In this document: piece after piece, positions 34,550-44,629 of the stretch
Layout: the number at the start of each line of letters is the position of its first letter
Position numbering within the stretch: position 1 is the stretch's first letter
Assembly: GCF_029433105.1 (NCBI RefSeq)
Contig: NZ_JARNTW010000005.1
Coordinates: 253,659 to 317,658 of the forward strand
Direction: 5' to 3'
DNA length: 64,000 nucleotides
DNA from: Runella sp. MFBS21
GTDB taxonomy: Bacteria; Bacteroidota; Bacteroidia; Cytophagales; Spirosomataceae
Notes under the pieces: model-generated
What the model was told of the DNA's origin: nothing
What the model saw: the letters and a program-made list of their open reading frames with translations, nothing else
The model's database searches: none
Made by a program: the position numbers and the translations under genes

Positions 34550-37500
34550 CTAGTCTACTTTAACAATTTTCAATGTAATACTTCGAACATCTGTATTGAA
34601 CTTTAAAAAATAAGTACCAATAGGCGTATTCTGCAAAGGAATTTCTTGACGGTGGTGAAGGGAGGTGATTTCAAAAGTATTTTGTTTCAAAATATTGCCC
34701 TTCAAGTCAATGAGTTTCCATTGAATCGTTTGATTTGCTTGCCCTTTTATCAAAACTGTAGCAAAAGAATTCACCACTGGATTGGGAGCGATAGTGGCCC
34801 AATCTTTAATTTCGGTACTTTCAATAGGACTATTTTCTTTATTGGCGACTCTGGCATTGCAATTGGTGATGGTTACCGTTTTTGAACCGCTCATGTTTCT
34901 GTTACAAGACGAAGTAGCTTGAGTGGCTACGACGGTATAGGAACCTGCAGTAGTTTGATTTCCAAAACTGATGGCATTACCAGTGCCTGAGATTGGAGTG
35001 CCGATGTTGGTATTGCTGCGTCGAAGTTGGTAGACGAATCCTTCTTGCGAGCCAGATAGACCAATCGCCACGCCTGAGCCGCCATTACAATAACTACCAC
35101 CTCCTGTGAGAGCAAAGACATTAGGGCTCTGTCCGAGGTAGATTGTAGCAGTTCCATTCATATTGGTCAAACAAGCTCTTCCTTCTACAAACGCTTCGAC
35201 TGTATACGTACCAGCTTCGGTGATGTTGGAAAATATGAGGTTGCTGCCTGTACCAGAGATAGGTTCGCGGAAGTTTTGGTTGTCTTTTTTGAGTTGGTAT
35301 ATTACTCCGACTTGTGACCCATTGAGGACGATAGCCGCGGCAGGTGTGTTGCCCGAACTATTAGCACATAGAGTGGCTCCACCTTGCAAATTAAATACGG
35401 TCAGTGATGTGGGAGTTGCGTTAATGGTTTGCTGCTGTGAAGAAGCCGAGCAAGTGATATTATTCTGTAAACGCACTTGGAAGGTATAATTTCCTGCGGC
35501 AAGGTTGCTGAAAGTGTTGCTTTCTTGCCAATTGGTACCGTCTTTAGAATACTCAAGTGTACCTGTACCAGAAGCATTGACGACGGCGGTACCCGTGTTG
35601 GTGGCACAAGTAGGCTGAGTCAAGTTGACGCTGGAAATGGTCGGCGCGTTTGGTACTGCGTTGATTGTTTGCTGTTGCGAAGAAGTCGAACAAGTCGTAT
35701 TGTTCTGCAATCTCACTTGGAAGGTGTAATTGCCTGCGGCAAGAGTGTTGAAAGTATTACTTTCTTGCCAGTTAGTACCGTCTTTAGAGTATTCCAAAAT
35801 GCCCGTTCCAGAAGCATTGACAACGGCGGTACCAGTGTTGGTGTCACAAGTAGGCTGGGTCAAGTTGACGCTGGAAATGGTTGGGGCGTTTGGTACTGCG
35901 TTGATAGTCTGCTGTTGAGAAGAAGCCGAGCAAGAGGTGTTATTCTGCAACCTTACTTGGAAGGTATAATTCCCTGCTGTGAGTCCACTGAAAGTATTGC
36001 TTTCCTGCCAGTTGGTAGCGTCTTTAGAATATTCGAGTGTTCCCGTTCCAGAAGCGTTGACGAGGGCGGTACCGGTGTTGGTAGCACAAGTAGGCTGGGT
36101 CAAGTTGACGCTGGAAATGGTTGGCGCGTTTGGTACAGCGTTGATAGTCTGCTGTTGAGAAGAAGCCGAACAAGTCGTACTGTTCTGCAACCTTACTTGG
36201 AAAGTATAATTTCCTGCGGGGAGGTTGGTAAAAGTATTACTTTCTTGCCAGTTGGTGCCGTCTTTAGAATATTCAAGTGTTCCTGTACCAGAAGCGTTGA
36301 CGAGGGCGGTTCCGGTGTTGGTGGCACAAGTGGGCTGGGTTAGGTTAACGCTGGAAATGGTTGGCGCGTTTGGTACGGGGTTAATGGTCTGCTGAGCCGA
36401 ACTATTGCTGCAAGATGTATTATTCTGCAAACGTACTTGGAAGGTATAATTGCCCGGAGCAAGGCTGTTGAACGTATTACTTTCTTGCCAGTTGGTAGCG
36501 TCTTTAGAATATTCAAGTGTTCCTGTACCAGAAGCATTGATGACGGCGGTACCAGTGTTGGTAGCACAAGTAGGTTGGGTCAAATTGACGCTGGAAATAG
36601 TTGGGGCGTTTGGTACGGGATTAATGGTTTGTTGTTGTGAAGAAGCCGAGCAAGAGGTGTTATTCTGCAATCTTACTTGGAAAGTATAATTCCCTGCTGT
36701 GAGTCCACTGAAAGTATTGCTTTCCTGCCAGTTGGTAGCGTCTTTAGAATATTCAAGTGTTCCTGTTCCAGAAGCGTTGACGAGGGCGGTACCGGTGTTG
36801 GTAGCACAAGTAGGCTGGGTCAAGTTGACGCTGGAAATGGTTGGGGCATTTGGTACGGGATTAATGGTCTGCTGTTGAGAAGAAGCCGAACAAGTCATAC
36901 TGTTCTGCAATCTCACTTGGAAAGTATAATTTCCTGCGGGGAGGTTGGTAAAAGTATTACTTTCTTGCCAATTGGTAGCGTCTTTAGAATATTCGAGTGT
37001 TCCCGTTCCAGAAGCGTTGACAACGGCGGTCCCGGTGTTGGTAGTACAAGTAGGCTGGGTCAAGTTGACGCTGGAAATGGTTGGGGCGTTTGGTACAGCG
37101 TTGATTGTTTGCTGCGCCGAACTATTGCTACAAGAGGTATTATTCTGCAACCTTACTTGGAAAGTATAATTACCTGGGGCGAGTCCACTGAAAGTATTGC
37201 TTTCCTGCCAGTTAGTAGCGTCTTTAGAATATTCAAGTGTTCCTGTACCAGAAGCGTTGACGAGGGCGGTACCGGTGTTGGTGGCACAAGTAGGCTGGGT
37301 CAAGTTGACGCTGGAAATGGTTGGGGCGTTTGGTACAGCGTTGATTGTTTGCTGAGCCGAACTATTGCTACAAGAGGTATTATTCTGCAACCTTACTTGG
37401 AAAGTATAATTACCTGGGGCGAGTCCACTGAAAGTATTGCTTTCCTGCCAGTTAGTAGCGTCTTTAGAATATTCAAGTGTTCCTGTACCAGAAGCGTTGA

Positions 37501-40500
37501 CGAGGGCGGTAGCGGTGTTGGTGGCACAAGTAGGCTGGGTCAAGTTGACGCTGGAAATGGTTGGGGCGTTTGGTACAGCGTTGATTGTTTGCTGCGCCGA
37601 ACTATTGCTGCAAGAGGTGTTATTCTGCAACCTTACTTGGAAGGTATAATTTCCTGAGGCAAGGTTGTTGAACGTATTACTTTCTTGCCAGTTGGTGCCG
37701 TCTTTAGAGTATTCCAGCGTACCTGTACCAGAAGCGTTGACGAGGGCGGTTCCGGTGTTGGTGGCACAAGTGGGCTGGGTTAGGTTAACGCTGGAAATGG
37801 TTGGGGCGTTTGGTACAGCGTTGATTGTTTGCTGTTGAGAAGAAGCCGAACAAGTCATACTGTTCTGCAATCTCACTTGGAAAGTATAATTTCCTGCGGG
37901 GAGGTTGGTAAAAGTATTACTTTCTTGCCAATTGGTAGCGTCTTTAGAATATTCAAGTGTTCCTGTACCAGAAGCGTTGACGACGGCGGTACCGGTGTTG
38001 GTAGCACAAGTAGGCTGGGTCAGGTTAACGCTGGAAATAGTTGGGGCGTTTGGTACGGGGTTGACAGTCTGCTGAGCCGAACTATTGCTGCAAGAGGTAT
38101 TATTCTGCAACCTTACTTGGAAAGTATAATTACCTGGGGCGAGCCCACTGAAAGTATTGCTTTCTTGCCAGTTAGTACCGTCTTTAGAGTATTCCAAAGT
38201 CCCTGTACCCGAGGCGTTGACGACGGCGGTACCGGTGTTGGTAGCACAAGTAGGCTGGGTCAAATTGACGCTGGAAATAGTTGGGGCGTTTGGTACGGGA
38301 TTAATGGTCTGCTGTTGTGAAGAAGCCGAACAAGTCGTACTGTTTTGCAAACGTACTTGGAAAGTATAATTTCCTGCTGTGAGGTTGGTAAAAGTATTGC
38401 TTTCTTGCCAGTTGGTCCCGTCTTTAGAATATTCGAGTGTTCCCGTTCCAGAAGCGTTGACGACGGCGGTACCGGTGTTGGTGGCACAAGTGGGCTGGGT
38501 TAGGTTAACGCTGGAAATGGTTGGGGCGTTTGGTACAGCGTTGATAGTCTGCTGCTGAAAAGAAGCCGAACAAGTCGTACTGTTCTGCAACCTTACTTGG
38601 AAGGTATAATTACCTGGGGCGAGCCCACTGAAAGTATTGCTTTCTTGCCAGTTAGTAGCGTCTTTAGCATATTCCAGAGTACCCGTTCCTGAGGCGTTGA
38701 CGAGGGCGGTTCCGGTGTTGGTGGCACAAGTGGGCTGGGTTAGGTTAACGCTGGAAATGGTTGGGGCATTTGGTACGGAGTTGATAGTCTGCTGAGCCGA
38801 ACTATTGCTACAAGAGGTGTTATTCTGCAAACGTGCTTGGAAAGTATAATTACCTGGGGCGAGTCCACTGAAAGTATTGCTTTCTTGCCAGTTGGTGCCG
38901 TCTTTAGAATATTCGAGTGTTCCCGTTCCAGAAGCGTTGACGACGGCGGTACCGGTGTTGGTGGCACAAGTAGGCTGGGTCAAATTGACGCTGGAAATAG
39001 TTGGAGCGTTTGGTACGGGGTTGACAGTCTGCTGAGCCGAACTATTGCTACAAGAGGTATTATTCTGCAAACGTACTTGGAAGGTATAATTTTCTGGGGC
39101 GAGTCCACTGAAAGTATTGCTTTCCTGCCAGTTGGTAGCGTCTTTAGAATATTCGAGTGTTCCCGTTCCAGAAGCGTTGACGACGGCGGTACCGGTGTTG
39201 GTAGCACAAGTAGGCTGGGTCAAATTGACGCTGGAAATAGTTGGGGCGTTTGGTACGGGATTAATGGTCTGCTGTTGTGAAGAAGCCGAACAAGTCGTAC
39301 TGTTTTGCAAACGTACTTGGAAAGTATAATTTCCTGCTGTGAGGTTGGTAAAAGTATTGCTTTCTTGCCAGTTGGTCCCGTCTTTAGAATATTCGAGTGT
39401 TCCCGTTCCAGAGGCGTTGACGACGGCGGTACCGGTGTTGGTAGCACAAGTAGGCTGGGTCAAGTTAACGCTGGAAATAGTTGGCAGGGTACATGTTTTG
39501 CCTGTTGCTTTAATGGAAAAACTATAAGGATTTTCGTCAGTGTCGTCGTTAGCAATGCTAACTAAAGTTGTGCGATCTCCTACTGTTGTGGGTTCAAATT
39601 GAATACTAAAGGAAGTACTATCGCCTGGACTGACGGGAGAGTTAGGTTGGGTAATGACCGAAAACTCAGGATCACCCAAAAGCGTTACTTTGGGCGTGCC
39701 TGTTAAATTTAGATTTGGTGCTCCCGTATTGAAGATAGTGTACAAGCGACTTGTAGTAGTTCCAATTTCAACTGATCCGAAAAAGGTGTTATTAGGCGTA
39801 GAAAAAGTACCAGAACCATTCGCAATAGGCGTATTTTTGCTCTTAATCCCTATTTCTGGAAATACAGAGGGAAGTTCTGCAAATGTAAAGTCTGAAAAAT
39901 TGCTAACGCCATTGATGTAGCCTATGCGATTTGATAAATCATGGAAAAAACTAATAGGAGGAATAAAACCATTGTTATATTGGACAATACGATAATTACT
40001 TGGAGTGCCTACTACATCGGTAGGCAGATAATAAAAGGCAAGATTGGCAGTAATACTACTACCCGTAATGTGCCAATACCGATTGAGTGCATTCGGGCCA
40101 ATTATATTAGGGTGTTTGCTTTGAATAGCTCTAGCCATTAGAGTGCCAGGGCCGCTCAAGAATAATATACTAACGGGAGAGTAACCATTAGGTGTACCTA
40201 CGGGTAAGGTAAAAGGTGCGCTAGTGCTAAATGTTTTCTGCAAATTTCCAATGACGTAACCTTGAGTTCGGCTGATACTTCCAGTAGCAGATGACTCCAA
40301 TATATTATCTCCGCTAGTGATGGTACCAGAGGTGAGAGCCAATACATCACTGATCTCAAGCGGACTCAGAAGAGTAATATTGCCTGTTGAGGTGGTTCTG
40401 TTGATGGTTAGATTGCCGAGGAGTTGGTGGTCAGCTACAAATCGAATGCTTCCCATATCGCCCGTAGTATCTCCATCATTTAGGATTAAGTTGCTTGTTG

Positions 40501-43500
40501 AACTCCCAATAATTCCCGAGTTGAGTGGGGGAGTGGGGAGGAAGCCTCCCAAAGTCAGTGTATTGCTGTTAATGGTAAGAGTACTTGATTCTGTGTTGAA
40601 TATCAATGAGCTGCCTCCGCCATCGCCATTGATATTCAGGTTGGTATTTAAGTTGACAGTTCCCCCTCCTTTATTAATAGTAAGGTGTGGAAAAGTCAAT
40701 GAACCAGTACTTGAGGATATATTTTGAGTGGAGCTGCCTTCAAAATAAATAGTTCGACCGTTAAAAGTTAGTGTACCAGAATTCTGCTGACTTAAATCTC
40801 CCCATAATTTTAAATCTCCCCCTATTCCTGAAGAGAAGACAAGTGTACCACTATAAATCAGATTTCCTAAGATAATCAAGGGTTGAGTCATCGCTCCCAT
40901 TGATAAGGTAGAGCCATGATCGATGATTAGATTTCCCGCCAACTGAAAAAGAGAGCTAGTGGAGCTGTTGGAGAGATCAAGGGCTGTATTGTTGCTAAGT
41001 TGTACATCAAAGGGATATCCTGTCCCTGAAATAGCATTAGGGGTCCATTCGTTGCCACGAGCAAAGCTGCCAGCTGTATTGTATTTCAGTAAAGAGCCTA
41101 TGGCGTAGGTGGGAGCATTGCTCAGGGTACCTTCTTGGTTGATTTGAAGAGTTCCGTTTATTTGAACTTGGCCGTTGTTGATTATGGTTCCCGCTATTGC
41201 TAATAAACCTGCGACGCTTACATCTACTCCTGTTCCGTCATTGATAGTCAATGAAATTCCATTGTTGACAATAAGGGTTCCACCATTTGCAATAGAAACT
41301 TCATCGGCATCTACGCTAGCTGATACAGTGACTATGTGTGGACTTCTGATGGTGATGGTATTAGCATAATTAGCGGTGGGAGCATTGAGCGCTGCCTCCC
41401 ATTCGATACCGTCAATAGAGGTTTCCCAAGTTGCTAAGTTGTTCCAATGATTGCTTGAAATACTTCGGTAATGCCGAGCTACTGGAGTACTTATGTTAAT
41501 ATTAAAACTTGCATCAGTATAAGCTCCGCAATCATCGCTAGCTCTGATAATAATAATGTGATTACCAGTAGGCTGTACATTATTGAAAGATACTACACCG
41601 CTGTTGTTGACCGATACACTTCCGCTGTAAGTTCCCGATGATTGAATTTCATAGGTTAAGATAGAACCATTGTCGGTAGCCACGGAAGGCGAATTTGTAG
41701 TAGCAGTGCCTGCTTCAATGGAAATGTCGGCGTAAGACAATGTAGGGGAGGGGTTGGTGTGGGTACTAACGGAAAGAGACGTCGTTTGCGACTGATTGAG
41801 GGCATTGGTTACTTTGACGGTAAAAGTAGCGTCGGTAGCATCGCAAAGGGTAGCTATCGAAGCATCCACGATTCCAGTAGGAGCAATAGCAATATTGCTG
41901 ATAGTGACACCATTAGAGGTAGCCGAAGGCCCGAAGTTTGTCCCATCACTACTGATACTTATAGAAAGAGTTTCGGGCATTTGGTCAGTACCAGAGGTGA
42001 CAGTCCCCAAGGAGCTAACAATCGTTTTTCCTTGCGTATTGCTCACCGAAGATACCACAAAAGAAGGCTGGAAATTTTCTGGGTAGAATTTGACTTCGGC
42101 GATTTGGGTAGAAATAACGGTGCTGGAGTTTTGAATGCTAGGAAATATGAGCATGTAGCTCTTGTAGGGAGTAGTATTAGTGAAGCTTACTAATTGAGAA
42201 TAGGCGTCGTTGAGGGAATTGATATTGCGATCTAGTGGAAGATTTAGGTCCCCCGAACTGATAAGGGTAAAAACAGAAGTATCAAAAGGACCGCTACCGT
42301 TAAAGGTATTATTAGTTCCATAAATAGCATAACTTGCAGGGTCGCGGTCAGGGTAGTCATTGGCAGTGTAGATGCGCATTTGATTGATAATTCTCCCATT
42401 TCCTTCGCAAGTAGAAGGGGTAAATATGAATCCTGCGTTGCTAGTGGTACGAATAAGCGATTTACTAGCCGTTCCGTCAAAGGCAAACATAGGTCCTTCT
42501 GAGCTGTTCCATAAACCTACTCCTAACTGAAATTGGCCTTCATTGAGGCGTCCTCCCCAAAAAGGCATATCCGGCGTCATAACTGCCGCGCTGAGTAGGG
42601 TAAGTGTGGCGGCACTTGATGTAGCACTTGTACAGCCAGTAGAAGACACGATGACATCATAGGAGCCTGCGTCAGTGATACTGACGTTTGGGATGGTATA
42701 ATTATGGTCGGTAGCATTCGGAATATCAGTACCCCCTTTACGCCATTGGTAGCCTAAATTGGTACCAGTAGCACTTACAGAAAAGGTTGCGGAGTTGTGG
42801 GGACAAACCAACTGGTTTGAAGGAGATGTAATGATTGACGCACCATTGACCGTCACTGTAGCGGAGGCAGTCAAAGAAGTGCCACAAGCTCCGCTCACAA
42901 CTACACTGTACTCATCGCCGCTGTTGCTTAACGTAAGTAGAGGGGTATTATAAGTAGAATTAGTAGAGAGAGTTTGGTCATTTTTTTTCCAGACATACGT
43001 CAAAAGAGAGCCAGTGGCGGTCACATTAAATGTAGCTTTTGATCCTGCACATACCGTCGTAGAAGCAGGAGGTATTGTGATAGAAGGTTCAGTACAGATG
43101 TTTGTCAAGGTAAAGCTAGTTGGAGAAGTCACCCCATTGGACTCTGTGGTGACGGTATAGGTACCGCCTACATTGTTGGCACTGACGGTGCCACTAGTGG
43201 CTAGACCTTGGTCATTGATGGTAGCCATAGTGGTAGTAATAGTTGCTTTTGCTCCACTAGCAGGCGCTGTAAATGTCACTTTTCCATCCTTTACTGGCTC
43301 AGAATAAGAAGATGTAACGGTGACAATCAATGGATGAGTGAAGGCAGTACTGAGATTGGCGCTTTGATTGTTGCCTTCAGAAATGAACATGGTAAAGCCC
43401 TGAGATTCAAAAGCTCCTATGTCAACGCCGCTTTGGTGGGGACGGCTAATCCCTCGCTGGTCAGTATTTATACTAGTATTGGTGCCTGCATTAATAGCGG

Positions 43501-44449
43501 GACTGCCTGGAAGTAATGGATGGGTAGGCGTATAATAACCATACGTATCAAGGGGGGCTAATAAGGGAGATGTAGAAAGTATATTGCCGTTGACGCCATT
43601 GCTCATTCCTCCCGACGTACTTGGAGTTGAGCTTAAAATATTATGGGAACTCGTATTACTTACAGTTCCATAAATATTAGTAGCTGGATTGTTAGCAAGA
43701 ATTGTATTGGTAAGCACAATGGTTGAATTATTGGCAATAAAAATCCCTCCCCCCTCTGACGCTTGATTATAAGCGATTGTACAATGTGTCATGGAGAGGT
43801 CGCCAAATTGAATATTAAGGCCCCCGCCCCCTCCAGAAGCCACGTTGTTACTGATGGTACAGTTGGTGAGTGTATTGGAGGTTCCAAAACTGATAAAACC
43901 CGCCCCCGTACTACTGACAGTATTATTGTCGATAGTACAGCTGTTAAGCGTAATTACCCCGTCGTTTTGGATGCCGCCTCCTTGAAGTGCGGTATTGCCC
44001 GTAATTCTACATTGATTTAAGGTCAAAGTAGCTGAATTTTGGATACCTCCTCCTTGAGTGGGGTGATTTCCATTGCTAATAGTAAGTAGAGTCAAAAAAG
44101 CTGTTACAGGGCTTTGCTCAGAGGCACTTTCAACATTGAAAATTCGAAACTGTATATCTCCAGATCGTGTGATAGTGACACCACTTGTGCCACCGTTGAT
44201 ATGGACGCTTTTTTCAATCAGCAGTTCCCCGCTAGTAAGCGTAACGGTCGAAACATTTGATGCAAACACGATAAGGTCATTGTTGGAGGCGGTAGCAAGT
44301 GCGTTTCGCAATGAACCAGGGCCGTTGTCGTTGCCATTGGTAACGGTGAGCGTAGCAGCGGCACTAATAAAAGGGGTAAAAGTCAGCCATAAAATGACCA
44401 AACTCTGCCCCAAAAAACAGAGCGGATGCAAGCGTAGAGAGTTTTTCAT
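34550..44449 (-). CDS. Giant T9SS-exported adhesin with 17 SprB-like repeats
   Basis: 3299 residues from ATG 44449 (MKNSLRLHPLCFLGQSLVI); an upstream in-frame start adds 12 polar residues. Order: signal peptide; right-handed beta-helix with choice-of-anchor-Q-like end (about 35-350, GGGIQN, GVDIGAFES); Ig/PKD-like domains (about 370-1650); 17 tandem 80-residue units (about 1653-3012) resembling SprB repeats, each with ISSVNLTQPTCATNTGTA, GTLEYSKD and NYTFQVRLQN; two further beta domains; and a T9SS type A sorting domain in the last 80 residues (IAPNPVVNSFATVLIKG). It should be exported across the outer membrane and attached at the surface, as for gliding or attachment adhesins. It lies downstream of a hybrid regulator gene on the same strand. 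Confidence 0.88.
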   Translation of the reverse strand: MKNSLRLHPLCFLGQSLVILWLTFTPFISAAATLTVTNGNDNGPGSLRNALATASNNDLIVFASNVSTVTLTSGELLIEKSVHINGGTSGVTITRSGDIQFRIFNVESASEQSPVTAFLTLLTISNGNHPTQGGGIQNSATLTLNQCRITGNTALQGGGIQNDGVITLNSCTIDNNTVSSTGAGFISFGTSNTLTNCTISNNVASGGGGGLNIQFGDLSMTHCTIAYNQASEGGGIFIANNSTIVLTNTILANNPATNIYGTVSNTSSHNILSSTPSTSGGMSNGVNGNILSTSPLLAPLDTYGYYTPTHPLLPGSPAINAGTNTSINTDQRGISRPHQSGVDIGAFESQGFTMFISEGNNQSANLSTAFTHPLIVTVTSSYSEPVKDGKVTFTAPASGAKATITTTMATINDQGLATSGTVSANNVGGTYTVTTESNGVTSPTSFTLTNICTEPSITIPPASTTVCAGSKATFNVTATGSLLTYVWKKNDQTLSTNSTYNTPLLTLSNSGDEYSVVVSGACGTSLTASATVTVNGASIITSPSNQLVCPHNSATFSVSATGTNLGYQWRKGGTDIPNATDHNYTIPNVSITDAGSYDVIVSSTGCTSATSSAATLTLLSAAVMTPDMPFWGGRLNEGQFQLGVGLWNSSEGPMFAFDGTASKSLIRTTSNAGFIFTPSTCEGNGRIINQMRIYTANDYPDRDPASYAIYGTNNTFNGSGPFDTSVFTLISSGDLNLPLDRNINSLNDAYSQLVSFTNTTPYKSYMLIFPSIQNSSTVISTQIAEVKFYPENFQPSFVVSSVSNTQGKTIVSSLGTVTSGTDQMPETLSISISSDGTNFGPSATSNGVTISNIAIAPTGIVDASIATLCDATDATFTVKVTNALNQSQTTSLSVSTHTNPSPTLSYADISIEAGTATTNSPSVATDNGSILTYEIQSSGTYSGSVSVNNSGVVSFNNVQPTGNHIIIIRASDDCGAYTDASFNINISTPVARHYRSISSNHWNNLATWETSIDGIEWEAALNAPTANYANTITIRSPHIVTVSASVDADEVSIANGGTLIVNNGISLTINDGTGVDVSVAGLLAIAGTIINNGQVQINGTLQINQEGTLSNAPTYAIGSLLKYNTAGSFARGNEWTPNAISGTGYPFDVQLSNNTALDLSNSSTSSLFQLAGNLIIDHGSTLSMGAMTQPLIILGNLIYSGTLVFSSGIGGDLKLWGDLSQQNSGTLTFNGRTIYFEGSSTQNISSSTGSLTFPHLTINKGGGTVNLNTNLNINGDGGGSSLIFNTESSTLTINSNTLTLGGFLPTPPLNSGIIGSSTSNLILNDGDTTGDMGSIRFVADHQLLGNLTINRTTSTGNITLLSPLEISDVLALTSGTITSGDNILESSATGSISRTQGYVIGNLQKTFSTSAPFTLPVGTPNGYSPVSILFLSGPGTLMARAIQSKHPNIIGPNALNRYWHITGSSITANLAFYYLPTDVVGTPSNYRIVQYNNGFIPPISFFHDLSNRIGYINGVSNFSDFTFAELPSVFPEIGIKSKNTPIANGSGTFSTPNNTFFGSVEIGTTTSRLYTIFNTGAPNLNLTGTPKVTLLGDPEFSVITQPNSPVSPGDSTSFSIQFEPTTVGDRTTLVSIANDDTDENPYSFSIKATGKTCTLPTISSVNLTQPTCATNTGTAVVNASGTGTLEYSKDGTNWQESNTFTNLTAGNYTFQVRLQNSTTCSASSQQQTINPVPNAPTISSVNLTQPTCATNTGTAVVNASGTGTLEYSKDATNWQESNTFSGLAPENYTFQVRLQNNTSCSNSSAQQTVNPVPNAPTISSVNLTQPTCATNTGTAVVNASGTGTLEYSKDGTNWQESNTFSGLAPGNYTFQARLQNNTSCSNSSAQQTINSVPNAPTISSVNLTQPTCATNTGTALVNASGTGTLEYAKDATNWQESNTFSGLAPGNYTFQVRLQNSTTCSASFQQQTINAVPNAPTISSVNLTQPTCATNTGTAVVNASGTGTLEYSKDGTNWQESNTFTNLTAGNYTFQVRLQNSTTCSASSQQQTINPVPNAPTISSVNLTQPTCATNTGTAVVNASGTGTLEYSKDGTNWQESNTFSGLAPGNYTFQVRLQNNTSCSNSSAQQTVNPVPNAPTISSVNLTQPTCATNTGTAVVNASGTGTLEYSKDATNWQESNTFTNLPAGNYTFQVRLQNSMTCSASSQQQTINAVPNAPTISSVNLTQPTCATNTGTALVNASGTGTLEYSKDGTNWQESNTFNNLASGNYTFQVRLQNNTSCSNSSAQQTINAVPNAPTISSVNLTQPTCATNTATALVNASGTGTLEYSKDATNWQESNTFSGLAPGNYTFQVRLQNNTSCSNSSAQQTINAVPNAPTISSVNLTQPTCATNTGTALVNASGTGTLEYSKDATNWQESNTFSGLAPGNYTFQVRLQNNTSCSNSSAQQTINAVPNAPTISSVNLTQPTCTTNTGTAVVNASGTGTLEYSKDATNWQESNTFTNLPAGNYTFQVRLQNSMTCSASSQQQTINPVPNAPTISSVNLTQPTCATNTGTALVNASGTGTLEYSKDATNWQESNTFSGLTAGNYTFQVRLQNNTSCSASSQQQTINPVPNAPTISSVNLTQPTCATNTGTAVINASGTGTLEYSKDATNWQESNTFNSLAPGNYTFQVRLQNNTSCSNSSAQQTINPVPNAPTISSVNLTQPTCATNTGTALVNASGTGTLEYSKDGTNWQESNTFTNLPAGNYTFQVRLQNSTTCSASSQQQTINAVPNAPTISSVNLTQPTCATNTGTALVNASGTGTLEYSKDATNWQESNTFSGLTAGNYTFQVRLQNNTSCSASSQQQTINAVPNAPTISSVNLTQPTCDTNTGTAVVNASGTGILEYSKDGTNWQESNTFNTLAAGNYTFQVRLQNNTTCSTSSQQQTINAVPNAPTISSVNLTQPTCATNTGTAVVNASGTGTLEYSKDGTNWQESNTFSNLAAGNYTFQVRLQNNITCSASSQQQTINATPTSLTVFNLQGGATLCANSSGNTPAAAIVLNGSQVGVIYQLKKDNQNFREPISGTGSNLIFSNITEAGTYTVEAFVEGRACLTNMNGTATIYLGQSPNVFALTGGGSYCNGGSGVAIGLSGSQEGFVYQLRRSNTNIGTPISGTGNAISFGNQTTAGSYTVVATQATSSCNRNMSGSKTVTITNCNARVANKENSPIESTEIKDWATIAPNPVVNSFATVLIKGQANQTIQWKLIDLKGNILKQNTFEITSLHHRQEIPLQNTPIGTYFLKFNTDVRSITLKIVKVD
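35412..39490 (-). repeat. 17 tandem 240-bp units (80 codons each)
   Basis: The period is exactly 240 bp, so 17 units span 4.08 kb. Units differ at a few positions with two or three standard variants each (AVV/ALV, DGTNW/DATNW, SGLAPGNY/TNLPAGNY/TNLTAGNY, NNTSCSNSSAQQ/NSTTCSASSQQQ) and the variants are combined in different ways. Bases 38221-38400 and 39181-39360 are identical, at a distance of four units. A related unit occurs in the second adhesin at about 49620-49860. Confidence 0.97.
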
Positions 44450-44486
44450 AACTACTTTGAAATGTAAAATTGAGCGAAAAACCATT

Positions 44487-44515
44487 CTTTACTCGCCCTC
44501 TTTAGGGTAGTAAAG
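44487..44515. promoter_or_regulatory. Inverted repeat upstream of the giant adhesin
   Basis: CTTTACT (44487-44493) and AGTAAAG (44509-44515) with inner CCCT/AGGG pairing. It lies about 38 nt before the adhesin ATG, in the leader or promoter. No consensus -7 box was found nearby. Confidence 0.4.
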
Positions 44516-44582
44516 ATGGAATGAATACAAACACAAAGATGGTTTTTGAGGCTTGGGCTGTGTTAACTCAAAATGGAGATTC

Positions 44583-44603
44583 TTTTGCTCATTTTGAGCA
44601 AAA
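44583..44603 (-). terminator. Hairpin after the propeller hybrid regulator
   Basis: A perfect 9-bp stem TTTTGCTCA/TGAGCAAAA with a 3-nt loop, 27 nt after the regulator stop. It lies in the spacer between the regulator and the giant adhesin, so it may end the regulator transcript. Confidence 0.55.
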
Positions 44604-44629
44604 TGCAATTTTTGAATAAAGGAAAGGGG

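Noticed and set aside
35477-39565. Long plus-strand frames of repetitive sequence inside the adhesin array
   Set aside because: The 240-bp period is divisible by three, so an open antisense frame repeats automatically. No start signals or known domains; T9SS adhesin coding on the minus strand is clear.
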